Below are positions 25,095 to 33,538 of a DNA stretch of 35,534 nt, in pieces (position 1 is the first letter of the stretch; each line of letters starts with the position of its first letter). Origin of the DNA: a bacterium F11 (GTDB lineage Bacteria > Elusimicrobiota > Elusimicrobia > F11); assembly GCA_002176905.1 (NCBI GenBank), contig MSYE01000088.1, positions 1-35,534 on the forward strand, read 5' to 3'. Under the pieces are notes generated by a model. It was not told the origin of the DNA. It did not search any database and was given only the letters and a program-made list of their open reading frames with translations. Position numbers and translations under genes: made by a program.

Positions 25095-28000
25095 AAATTC
25101 CCGGATATGAGTCCCTATCCCCCGAAGGATCTCGATAAGGAATAAAAGGAAGGAATGTATGCTTACCCTGTTGGCGTAGAGGGCCAGCGGCATTCCCGCC
25201 GATATGGAACGGGCTGCGTCGGGGAAAGCAAAGGGAGCTGATAAGGATCCTATCATGAGTTCCTGAAGAAAGGGCCAAACTGTTGGGAGGATCAGGAAAT
25301 AGACAAGTCCCACAAGAAGGCTAACGGTTATGGCAGTCAGGAGGACAATCCCTAGCGCCTTCCAGGGAAAAGTTCGATTGGTAACAAGAGAGGGGGATTG
25401 GTAAGGATTAGCCGGTTGTTGAGGATCAATTAGGGAATCAGGTTCTTCCTCATTTGAGAATTCTCTAACAATGGTGAAATATCGTCCTCCAAAGGCAGCA
25501 AAATTAAGATTGATTTCTGCGCGAAGACCATGAGAGAAGAGAATAGTGTTAAGGCGGTCCAGTTGTATTGACAGATTTTCTCGGATCCTCGCAACAGTCC
25601 TGTCATGATCATCGAGCGCATCCCGATTCCGGAGCAATTTATTCAAAAAGAGTTCTGAACCCCCTTCTCTGGACAGAATATGATTGATCAATATAAGGAT
25701 CCGTTCAAGAGGAGGCACCACTTCTGGATCAATTTGTCGGGCAAGAGGTTTCCACTTTTCTGGGATTTTTTTTCGAGGAAGGGTTCTTAGAACCAAAAAG
25801 ATTTCCGTTTCCAATCTTTTCTCAAGTGGAAGATTCCTTTGGGAATAGCGAAGCACCCATCGGAAATACAGTTCGCGTAAGACCGGAATCAATACAAAAC
25901 AAAAACATAGGGTGAACAGAACCGTTTGCCAAAATGTCAATTTTTTCCACCAGGGTTCCTTTGCCTGCGTCACTTTCGGAAAAATCTCAACAGGAAAATC
26001 TCCTGGCGTGTCACCATAAAATTCTTCAATTTGCTTTCGGACGGGACCAATATCCGTGGTTTCTTTTGATGCATCATCGGAATCCTGGCCAATAAGTTCG
26101 TCGAAACTAGGAAGGTTTCTCTTTTCTGTTTGAGGATCACTGACCGAAATGGATGTTGGACCTCTTGTCTCTTGGCCATGCGTGATACCGGCTTGGTTCC
26201 ACCAGATCCCCCATGCGACAAAGAGAAAACCGACCACCCGAAATATCTTAGAGAAGAAAGAAATGGGAAGTTTGTTATCTTTTGTCTCTTTGGTGCCGAA
26301 GAAGAAAGGCATGGCTGCGAAGGAAGATAAGGAATCTGGAACGAAAGAGGACATCCCGAGTATATTTATTTGGAACCACCATTCCAGAAAGACGAGCAAG
26401 ATAAGAGTAAGATCCACGAGTAGGAAAAAGAAAGAGGCATATATGATCCGCCTCAAGTTTTCTTCTGTTAGCCAATCTGGACCAGGTTTTATGGTTGGGA
26501 AGGGATGAACCTTGGTCTTCTTTGGCCCCTCTGGTGTTGATGTGATTCTGTAGAGTTGGAACCGCACAAGAATACGAGATTTCGATGCTGACATGGCCCA
26601 TCGATATTCCAGTTTGTATCCATGCCTTTGCAGGGTTTCATTAACTATTTCCAACTCAAAATTATGTTGTTCCACTACCATGAGTTCTCGTTTTCCATTT
26701 TCAAGCTGAAGAATATAGGCATCCGAATTGGTTTTTATGGTTTTCAGTAAATTGGAAAGGGCGGTGGAAAATTCTGAATCAATTTTCTCGGCTTGTTCAA
26801 GAACATTTATTAATCCAGTGGATCGATCGTGCCAGAGGATCCCTTGCGTGTGTCCTATGAAGGTCAAGCTGTATTGAAGTTCCCGAAATTGTTTTCGTTT
26901 CTGCTTGGCGCGAATCCATATTGGAATCTGAATAACTAAAAGACAGAACAACAGTATCCCCAAGAAAGCGAACAGGGCCCAAGGTACGAATCTGTCATTC
27001 TCAATAAGACCCCCCAAGATAACCTTTTGACTGGCAATAACGTTCAGTACCCACTTTAACCCTTCCGTTACATCAAAACCCAGCCATTCCCCCCCCATCG
27101 AGGCCAAACTGGAGGTAGAAGAATCCTGGGTCTGGTTCTTAAAAAACGAAGTCAGATAAAACAAAAGGAAAGAGGCCGCGAGCTTAAGAAGAGCCGCCGC
27201 AGTAAGGCTTTTGATGGCAGCCGGTTCGGTGTTTGTGGTTTCAAATCCATTCAGGTAACTGGTTAAGTGGGATTCGATCTCATCCGCTGATTTTTCTTCT
27301 TGATGGTTTTTAATAATGAGCTTGGCGGTATTGCGGGAAATTCTTTCTTGTTTTTCCTCAGCCGCGGCGAATTTGGGCATTTCTGAGAGAGTTTGAAGAT
27401 CCTCAATTTGTTTTTCGGTTATTTTGTAGTTCCAAATTTTATCTGACAAGGAACGCAAGTCCTCAGGACTGGTCTGTTCTCGTTCCGAATCGGATTTGGC
27501 CATGAATTCTGGGGTACCGGTGTCTTCATCCTCTTCTTCATCGTCTTCGTTGTAATCAAAGGCATGAAAATCAAACGGGAGAGAATCAGGATCATTCCCT
27601 TTCCAATCTTGAATTTCCTGGGCCGTTTTGAGGGCATCGGTGCGCCAATCACGTTGGTTCCATGTAAAGTAGGAAGGATAGGCTTGGGCGACACGTTCTC
27701 GGTCTTTTGAAAGGGGGTCAGAGCCAGGAGAATCGGACGTATTCAATTGCAAAGGATCAAAGTTGTCTGGAAAAAGGACATCCAAATCAATCTTCTGAAG
27801 CAACAGGTCCTGCATCAAGGTTAAGGTGGAAGAAAATTGCGAAGCCTGGTTCCGACCAAACCCTCCAACGGTTTTTCCAATGAGGGATGTTGCCAAATAG
27901 TTATGGGTGCCCTTTGTAAATGGCAGCTTAAAAATGGCCCTCATTTGGTTTAGATGTGATTCAAATTCTTTTGGATTGGATTGGGCCATTAAGCAAAGGG

Positions 28001-31000
28001 GAATCAAGTTCGAATAACCAGAAAGGGAAGTTATCGTGTCCATAAGGTCCGGATCGGGATGTACCTTAGCGAGCCTATCCGGGATGATGGGACCAAACTT
28101 TTCTTCTAATTCGACAATAAATTCCTCAGCTGAACTAAGATACTCAGGAACGTCCTTTGGATCATCAACATGGGCCACAATATAGCGGGGAAGGCGAGAT
28201 CCCGCATAGAAGAAATTGTATTGAGGGTAGGTTGCGTAAAAAGCATAAAACCGCATAATTTTCTCAATATCTTTTTCATCAGTAAGCGCAAGGTTTTCTA
28301 ATCCATCGAATGCTGTTCCAACGACATCCTTAACAGGATAGCCTGCCTTGATGGCGTGTATGGTGGCCTTTATAATTAAGGAAAATGCTTCCCTATTTTT
28401 AACTGAGGACATGATTCCTGGGAGTACGAATCCAAGTATATAAGCTTCTTCCGATGTTTCTATATAGGGAGAGAGAGGATTTACCCCATCTTCAAAGATG
28501 GAATCCAATTCGGCAAAAGAAAGACCCCTAGATCCTTTTGTGATTCCATCAAGGATATTTTCACAATAGCGTATGGGACGATCCTCGAAATGTTTAAAGG
28601 ATTGAATCATTGAGGTAAGAAGAATTTCCTGTTCGGCTAGAGAAAACGGGGTGATCATGGGATTAATACGATGCGGAGCGATCGATGTTTGGAATGCTAA
28701 CTCCCTCAACAGGGATTCAATTCGGTTCGGATCGGGCGAAGGACCATCCTCTCGAATCGGAACCGGAGGCACCATGGCCAAGGAAGAAGAGGTGAATTGG
28801 AAGAAGGCCCATCCCCATGCCATCCACTCCGAAACATCAAGACCAAACAAACCTCCCCCCATCATGGCCAAACTCGAGGAAGCCATTTCTAGAGCCGGAT
28901 TCTTGAAAAAGGAGGTCAGATAAACCAAAAGGAAAGAGGCCGCGAGCTTAAGAAGAGCCGCCGTCGTGAGGTTCCCGAATTCTTTTAGATCCTGTTTCAA
29001 GTCCCAGAAATCACCACCTTTAAGTTTTTGGGAATTGGTCCAGTCCAGATAAACGAGATGAAGGTTGATATAAACAAAATGGAAAAGAAATAATGCGACC
29101 AACATGACCAAAGGCAGATGAAGGATGGGATTATTTATGAAAAGCGAAGATTTTAGAAGGAGTTGGCTTAAGGCCCAGGTCCCAAAACTCCCGGCAAGGA
29201 GGTTGAAGGCGGGGCCACTGAGGCGGACGAGGGCGCGCGCGAGGGGTGGGGCCCGCCCGAATTCCAATTCAACCGAAGTCCAGGATTGCGGGGTGAGTCC
29301 CTTTTTCATTTTGATCCGGTAATTGAAAAGGAGGCCCACCAGATTCAAGGGAATCACAGAGACCAGGTGTCCCAATTCTTGAACAAGAATGGAGGTGAGA
29401 TAAGTTCCTTTTTGTTTGGGAGTAAAAACTCTGTTAGCGGTAATAGATTCTACTTCATGGCCTGCATCCTCTTCCCCCTGAGGTAGATCGACTGTGTATT
29501 TTCTGTCTACCGAATGCTGAGCGAGAAGGGTCTCAAGTGATTCTTCGTTCAAAAATGACGACATGTCATGATTCTTTTTTATTCCCAATTCGTTGAGTCT
29601 GGTGATCACCTCAAGGAGTTCTTTTGGAAAGGAAGCAGCTCTGTATTTATCGAATATTTTTGAACAACCGTTGATAATATTTTTTAAGCGCTTTCGAATT
29701 TCAGAAATATTCGTGTAAAAATCGGAGGCTTTTAGTTGAGTGGGATGATGTTTCAATTGATTAAGAATGGTGGTTAATAAATCCATGGTTTGGTTAAATT
29801 CGGCGAGAAGCCGTCTCGACCTCACCACCAATCGAGATCGCGCCTGCTGGTTGAGTTTTCCCCCCTTCATGGGGCGCCACAGGGGTAGGTTGTATGTTTT
29901 CATAAATTGATCGATGGGATCCAAAATTTTCCAACGCCATTCGAAGGGGGCCCTTTCCATGACTTCCTCAATATCATCGGCATGATCCCAAAACAAATCA
30001 ATGGCATGCGCGATCTCCGAATCTTTGTATTGATAATGGCTCAAGATCTCAAGAAAGCGTTTCTGGTCAATATAGGAATCCTGTTCGATCATCTCATCAA
30101 TGATGACCAAAACGGCCCTCAATCCTTCATGGATATCTTCTGGGAGAAACCACATATCCCGGTGTTTGCGTCTGGCCTCCGGTATTTGGGATATCAACCG
30201 CTCGGCTTTTTTACCAGGATGGTTTCTCCATATTTCCAATTCAAATTCTTTTTGCTTGAGAGGAATGTTTTTCATTCCCTCGCTTCTGTTCTCCTTCCAA
30301 ATCAGGTAAACATCCTCATCATCCCCGTCGAAATTGTCCTCCCCCTCCTGTGGTGGAATCCTTGCGGACCGTTCCAGTCTCAGAGAAGAAACGCGATCGC
30401 GATAGAACCATTGGTCGGTGATCATAAAAAGCCACGAATCCATCTCGGCAAAAGAAACCAGTCCCTCCACCGATTCCCCCGCAAATTGAAAAGAAAAAAG
30501 AACAATAAGAAAAATCGAAGCAACCACAATTCCCACCTCACGACCGGTTCGCTTGGTTCTTTTGACCTTTTTTCTTCCTTTGTCCGTATCTTTAAAATGG
30601 GTCTTTAGTATCGATGAGGCGGCGAGAATAATGATAAAGGAAGATACAAAGAAGATCGCATTTAGATCATGGCCGAGAAATCGAGAGGAGAGCCGAAGAA
30701 GAAACGTCGCGGACAGGGCAATCAAGAGAGGACTTCGAAGAAGGGATATTTTCCAAGCGTTTGGGGTATCCTTAATAACAAGAGTGAGATAATGATTTTC
30801 ATCAGGTGGAATTCCAGATATATGGGTGAGCCCAAGAGCGATTTTCTTAAACACAACCTGAGTCCAATTAAGGCTGGTCTGAAAAAGATGGCGGGGATAT
30901 TCCATTGATCCAAGATCCTTTTGATAGGCAGAGGATGCGAGGATCGTTGTGGCTTCAGCAAAATGACCCTGAGAAAGAGGTTCCTTAGCCAAGAAAAGTT

Positions 31001-32693
31001 TTTCCCCTTCAAACAACTCCTCGAGTGGTGTTTTCTCTTGTGTAAAGACCGAAAGATAAGAAGAGCCAGTGTCGGACTCGACTTTGGTGATTTTGGGGAC
31101 GAAGGTTAGGGTGCTTAGGGGCCGGGGTGCCTGGATGCCTAGTTCTTTTCTGATTCCGGCAGAGTGAAAGCCACCGGTGATCAGAACGACACGTTTGGCC
31201 TCATGGCGTTTCATTGCAGCGAGGAGGTTATGGGAGATGGCCTTGTCCCGGGCTTCGGCGTGACGGTAGAAGAATTCGAAAGACTGGAGCAGTCCGTGGT
31301 CCGCAGTCCGTGGTGCGTGGTAATTATTCATTTTTAAATCACGGACTACGGACTCCGGACTACGGACTTTCTTGTACTCTTCCCACTCTTCCTTCGTCAA
31401 TGCAAAGTCCACCAGTTTTTCCGTCAGGTATAGGTTTCGCGAAGCCCGAATAAGCTCTCTTTCCTTTTTGGTTTTAGCAAGGGTATTAAAGATGGTGGAT
31501 TCGAGTGATCGCATTTCCTTAAAAAGTTTGTCGGCATTGATGCTATTGGATAAGAGGATGTATTGAAGATAGTCCCGCATGGCTTGATACCGATTCAAAG
31601 GAATTTGGTTTCTCTTGCACAGATTTTGAAGATAGGTATAAAAGGCGGTGTGATTGAGCTGGCCTGATCGAAAGGCCAAACTGGTTGTCATCAACGTTTG
31701 GGTGTCTTCTGGGCCTAGGTTTTGAAGGAGATCTTTTAAGAGAAGAGCGCGTTCGTGTTCAACTTGAGTGAAGTTGAGAGATTCCTCAAGATTGAGGGCT
31801 TCGATGAAGATGGGAATTGTCCCGAGGCCACGTTCCAATTTTTGAGAATGATGATCAAGGGTGCGAATATGCGCTCCCAATGTTTTGGTTCCTCTTCGAT
31901 AGGCATCGATATGAGAATTGAACGTAAGCAGATCAGGATTGAAGATTTGGTTCTTTTCTTGGTTTAGATTTTCTATGAGATTTGTGATTTGGTTCTTGGT
32001 TTTTTCTTTGAGGGGATAAGATTCCTTAACAGTTTTGACATTGGCCTCATACAGCTGCCGGTCGTCCACCCCCACCAGCGGTGGAATTTTCTTCTGGCTC
32101 ACCAAAGCGGTATGAAGGGGCCCTGAGATTTTGTGTTCCCGCAAAAAGTAATCTGCCAACTTTCGAACTGTTTCTTTGTCTGGAAAGGTACGGAAGGGTG
32201 TTAAATCAATGGATTTAAAAGCGCCTTCAAGGGCAATCAAATCGACTTGATCCTGATCAATTAACGATTGAACCGATTTGGCGATGTTGGCTTGTGCTTC
32301 ATCATTTTGATGAATGTCTTGAATGTGGATGATGGTGTTCTCAGCGGATACATTGGTTATGTTACGGATGGTTCCAAATTGGGAAGGGAGCGCTGATATA
32401 AGAGAAGCGTGCCCACCTATCTGACCGGCAGGCAAGTTCTGCGACAAGGTTTTGTTGAGAGAGTATGGATTGTTGAGATTTGGAACGGGAAAAGTATTTG
32501 GAAGCGAGGAAGGAAGTTGGGCCAACTGAGTATTGTTATTGTGCGGGATGGCTTTCCGTCTTTTTGACCAGAAACCTGTCTGCTGGCGGGCAAGGTTGGA
32601 CTCTTGGGAGTAGGCAAAAACCACATTGGTTAGGAAAAAGGTCAAAACCAATGTAATGCAAACGCTTTTGAGAGGGTGAAAAGTGTTTTTCAT
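25092..32693 (-). CDS. Giant multi-domain membrane protein, first half: TraB/ChaN-like domain, degenerate M50-like domain, many helices
   Basis: A 2533-residue protein. Signal peptide at 1-27 (FFLTNVVFA). About 105-560 resembles the TraB/PrgY/ChaN-like superfamily: IIHIQDIHQNDEAQANI (about 121-137), LIALEGAF (about 152-159) and GGFHSAGI (H510). Membrane helices lie at about 655-735. About 1070-1200 resembles a site-2 protease, but the metal motif reads QELGH (1105-1109), with Gln for the first His, followed by SGPAFNLLAG. Two near-identical helices (ALLKLAASFLL) precede copies of a SSLA-M motif at 1273 and 1861. An Asp/Glu-rich segment (DDEEEDED) lies at about 1715-1725. Further helices follow at about 1900, 2100, 2150, 2245 and 2440. 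The architecture is typical of giant proteins in Omnitrophota-like genomes. The function is unknown; the signal peptide and helices place it in the envelope. Confidence 0.75.
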   Translation of the reverse strand: MKNTFHPLKSVCITLVLTFFLTNVVFAYSQESNLARQQTGFWSKRRKAIPHNNNTQLAQLPSSLPNTFPVPNLNNPYSLNKTLSQNLPAGQIGGHASLISALPSQFGTIRNITNVSAENTIIHIQDIHQNDEAQANIAKSVQSLIDQDQVDLIALEGAFKSIDLTPFRTFPDKETVRKLADYFLREHKISGPLHTALVSQKKIPPLVGVDDRQLYEANVKTVKESYPLKEKTKNQITNLIENLNQEKNQIFNPDLLTFNSHIDAYRRGTKTLGAHIRTLDHHSQKLERGLGTIPIFIEALNLEESLNFTQVEHERALLLKDLLQNLGPEDTQTLMTTSLAFRSGQLNHTAFYTYLQNLCKRNQIPLNRYQAMRDYLQYILLSNSINADKLFKEMRSLESTIFNTLAKTKKERELIRASRNLYLTEKLVDFALTKEEWEEYKKVRSPESVVRDLKMNNYHAPRTADHGLLQSFEFFYRHAEARDKAISHNLLAAMKRHEAKRVVLITGGFHSAGIRKELGIQAPRPLSTLTFVPKITKVESDTGSSYLSVFTQEKTPLEELFEGEKLFLAKEPLSQGHFAEATTILASSAYQKDLGSMEYPRHLFQTSLNWTQVVFKKIALGLTHISGIPPDENHYLTLVIKDTPNAWKISLLRSPLLIALSATFLLRLSSRFLGHDLNAIFFVSSFIIILAASSILKTHFKDTDKGRKKVKRTKRTGREVGIVVASIFLIVLFSFQFAGESVEGLVSFAEMDSWLFMITDQWFYRDRVSSLRLERSARIPPQEGEDNFDGDDEDVYLIWKENRSEGMKNIPLKQKEFELEIWRNHPGKKAERLISQIPEARRKHRDMWFLPEDIHEGLRAVLVIIDEMIEQDSYIDQKRFLEILSHYQYKDSEIAHAIDLFWDHADDIEEVMERAPFEWRWKILDPIDQFMKTYNLPLWRPMKGGKLNQQARSRLVVRSRRLLAEFNQTMDLLTTILNQLKHHPTQLKASDFYTNISEIRKRLKNIINGCSKIFDKYRAASFPKELLEVITRLNELGIKKNHDMSSFLNEESLETLLAQHSVDRKYTVDLPQGEEDAGHEVESITANRVFTPKQKGTYLTSILVQELGHLVSVIPLNLVGLLFNYRIKMKKGLTPQSWTSVELEFGRAPPLARALVRLSGPAFNLLAGSFGTWALSQLLLKSSLFINNPILHLPLVMLVALFLFHFVYINLHLVYLDWTNSQKLKGGDFWDLKQDLKEFGNLTTAALLKLAASFLLVYLTSFFKNPALEMASSSLAMMGGGLFGLDVSEWMAWGWAFFQFTSSSLAMVPPVPIREDGPSPDPNRIESLLRELAFQTSIAPHRINPMITPFSLAEQEILLTSMIQSFKHFEDRPIRYCENILDGITKGSRGLSFAELDSIFEDGVNPLSPYIETSEEAYILGFVLPGIMSSVKNREAFSLIIKATIHAIKAGYPVKDVVGTAFDGLENLALTDEKDIEKIMRFYAFYATYPQYNFFYAGSRLPRYIVAHVDDPKDVPEYLSSAEEFIVELEEKFGPIIPDRLAKVHPDPDLMDTITSLSGYSNLIPLCLMAQSNPKEFESHLNQMRAIFKLPFTKGTHNYLATSLIGKTVGGFGRNQASQFSSTLTLMQDLLLQKIDLDVLFPDNFDPLQLNTSDSPGSDPLSKDRERVAQAYPSYFTWNQRDWRTDALKTAQEIQDWKGNDPDSLPFDFHAFDYNEDDEEEDEDTGTPEFMAKSDSEREQTSPEDLRSLSDKIWNYKITEKQIEDLQTLSEMPKFAAAEEKQERISRNTAKLIIKNHQEEKSADEIESHLTSYLNGFETTNTEPAAIKSLTAAALLKLAASFLLFYLTSFFKNQTQDSSTSSLASMGGEWLGFDVTEGLKWVLNVIASQKVILGGLIENDRFVPWALFAFLGILLFCLLVIQIPIWIRAKQKRKQFRELQYSLTFIGHTQGILWHDRSTGLINVLEQAEKIDSEFSTALSNLLKTIKTNSDAYILQLENGKRELMVVEQHNFELEIVNETLQRHGYKLEYRWAMSASKSRILVRFQLYRITSTPEGPKKTKVHPFPTIKPGPDWLTEENLRRIIYASFFFLLVDLTLILLVFLEWWFQINILGMSSFVPDSLSSFAAMPFFFGTKETKDNKLPISFFSKIFRVVGFLFVAWGIWWNQAGITHGQETRGPTSISVSDPQTEKRNLPSFDELIGQDSDDASKETTDIGPVRKQIEEFYGDTPGDFPVEIFPKVTQAKEPWWKKLTFWQTVLFTLCFCFVLIPVLRELYFRWVLRYSQRNLPLEKRLETEIFLVLRTLPRKKIPEKWKPLARQIDPEVVPPLERILILINHILSREGGSELFLNKLLRNRDALDDHDRTVARIRENLSIQLDRLNTILFSHGLRAEINLNFAAFGGRYFTIVREFSNEEEPDSLIDPQQPANPYQSPSLVTNRTFPWKALGIVLLTAITVSLLVGLVYFLILPTVWPFLQELMIGSLSAPFAFPDAARSISAGMPLALYANRVSIHSFLLFLIEILRGIGTHIREF
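27162..27199. repeat. 38-bp direct repeat, copy A, inside the first giant gene
   Basis: Identical over 38 bp to 28926-28963. It codes for AALLKLAASFLL, part of a membrane helix. Surrounding sequence is also similar on both sides (SFFKN, SSLA-M-GG), so the whole helix-plus-motif module of about 45 residues is duplicated. Confidence 0.9.
28926..28963. repeat. 38-bp direct repeat, copy B, inside the first giant gene
   Basis: The partner of 27162-27199, 1764 bp away and in the same orientation and frame. Perfect nucleotide identity at third codon positions points to recent duplication or gene conversion rather than selection on protein alone. Confidence 0.9.
31291..31368. repeat. 78-bp palindromic element inserted in frame in the first giant gene
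   Basis: Two 29-base arms (31291-31319 and 31340-31368) are inverted copies with 25/29 identity, around a 20-base AT-rich loop. Each arm consists of AGTCCGT-like units (AGTCCGTGGTCCGC; AGTCCGTAGTCCGG on the other strand). The length is exactly 26 codons. It encodes about residues 442-468, between two charged helices of the TraB-like domain, with a composition (SPESVVRDLKMNNYHAPRTA) unlike its surroundings. Confidence 0.85.
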
Positions 32694-32728
32694 AATATTT
32701 AAAGGGTGGGAAAATCGGTGTTATTAAA

Positions 32729-32772
32729 ATTATAAGGAAGGTGTCTTAAGATCGCCTTAAGAACTTGTAAAG
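32729..32772 (-). promoter_or_regulatory. Promoter of the first giant gene with phased CTTAA boxes
   Basis: A perfect TATAAT lies at 32729-32734 on the minus strand. Upstream, TTAAG (plus strand) begins at 32746 and 32757, 11 bp apart, and weaker matches continue the phase at 32768 (TAAAG) and 32779 (TAACA). On the minus strand the nearest CTTAA box overlaps the -35 position, the layout of PhoB-activated promoters. The start codon follows about 35 bp later, without a clear Shine-Dalgarno sequence. Confidence 0.55.
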
Positions 32773-32940
32773 CTTTTGTAACAATTGGGTTTTCAGAAAA
32801 ACGCATCTAATATTCAATATGAATCTGTTTTATTGGAGGCATCTAGAATTGGGCTTAGAAGAATCGTAGAATGGATCGGCACCAGAGGTTGAAAACAACG
32901 CATTTTTCAGATTTGGTATCGGTTGAGCAGAAAAAGCTTT

Positions 32941-33064
32941 TGTTGTGAGTAGTGAGTTGTGAGAGGGATAAATTCGCCAGCGTTACCCCCATTAATTATC
33001 TTCCTTGATCCCACAACTCACATCCCACGACTCACAACCAAATTCGCTCTTGAGCGAATTTATC
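32941..33064. repeat. Composite GTGAGT repeats and nested palindromes upstream of tRNA-Pro(GGG)
   Basis: GTTGTGAGTAGTGAGTTGTG (32943-32962) is matched by an inverted form at about 33009-33039 (CACAACTCACATCCCACGAC). GATAAATTCGC (32968-32978) is complementary to GCGAATTTATC (33054-33064). A local palindrome at 33040-33061 has arms AAATTCGCTC and GAGCGAATTT with loop TT and ends three bases before the tRNA. No gene is seen between 32694 and 33063. Confidence 0.65.
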
Positions 33065-33135
33065 GGAGCGTAGCGTAGTGGTAGCGCGCACCCTTGGGGT
33101 GGGTGAGGTCGGGGGTTCAATTCCCCCCGCTCCGA
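33064..33135 (+). tRNA. tRNA-Pro (anticodon GGG)
   Basis: Cloverleaf: acceptor CGGAGCG with CGCTCCG, D stem GCGT/GCGC, anticodon stem CACCC/GGGTG with loop TTGGGGT (anticodon GGG), variable loop AGGTC, T stem GGGGG/CCCCC with loop TTCAATT, discriminator A. CCA is not encoded. It is a second proline tRNA in this window and reads CCC and CCU codons. Confidence 0.93.
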
Positions 33136-33276
33136 AATTTTTACGACGGAAGACAGGGAACAGGAGGGAGTCATTGGGAGCGGAATAGAGTCAGTGATTG
33201 GACACTTTTTGGACATAAATAGAATTACACTTCAAGGTGGTATGCAATTATCGCGTACTGCCTTTTTTTTTGAGAA

Positions 33277-33528
33277 ATGAAGAAAAAAAATAAAAAGAAA
33301 AATCCTGCAGAAGTTGACCTCCAAAATCAAATAAAAAATACCTTGAAGGGCCTGAGGGACAATGGAAAAGTCGATAATCTGAAGCAAATTCATGGCCCAT
33401 ATGAATTTGGGGTTGATATTCTATTTGAATATATAGACGCCTTTGGACAAGGACGTGTTTATGGAGTTCAGGTAAAGATTGGCGATATTGATAACAAAGT
33501 CCTCAAGGATTTGATTTATCAAGCATAA
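33277..33528 (+). CDS. Short nuclease-like protein, probably a fragment (Mrr/PD-(D/E)XK core)
   Basis: An 83-residue frame with a Lys-rich start. Residues about 42-70 carry a pattern of Mrr-like restriction endonuclease folds: HGPYEFGVDILFEY (Asp in VDIL) followed by VYGVQVKIGD (Q-x-K). These resemble the D...QxK catalytic residues, but the domain stops shortly after at a TAA. In the same frame past the TAA come only KKEFVGS and a TGA. The next gene starts ten bases downstream in another frame and also opens with a nuclease-like segment. This may be a truncated or frameshifted N-terminal part of one longer protein. Base composition is clearly more AT-rich than that of genes left of the tRNA. 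Confidence 0.5.
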   Translation: MKKKNKKKNPAEVDLQNQIKNTLKGLRDNGKVDNLKQIHGPYEFGVDILFEYIDAFGQGRVYGVQVKIGDIDNKVLKDLIYQA

Positions 33529-33538
33529 AAAAAGGAAT

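Noticed and set aside
29907..30608. 233-codon plus-strand frame inside the first giant gene
   Set aside because: It is antisense to a long continuous frame and has no ribosome binding site or known motif.
33064..33135. Attachment site for an integrated element at the tRNA 3' end
   Set aside because: No second copy of the tRNA end and no integrase lie within the window, so it cannot be supported here.
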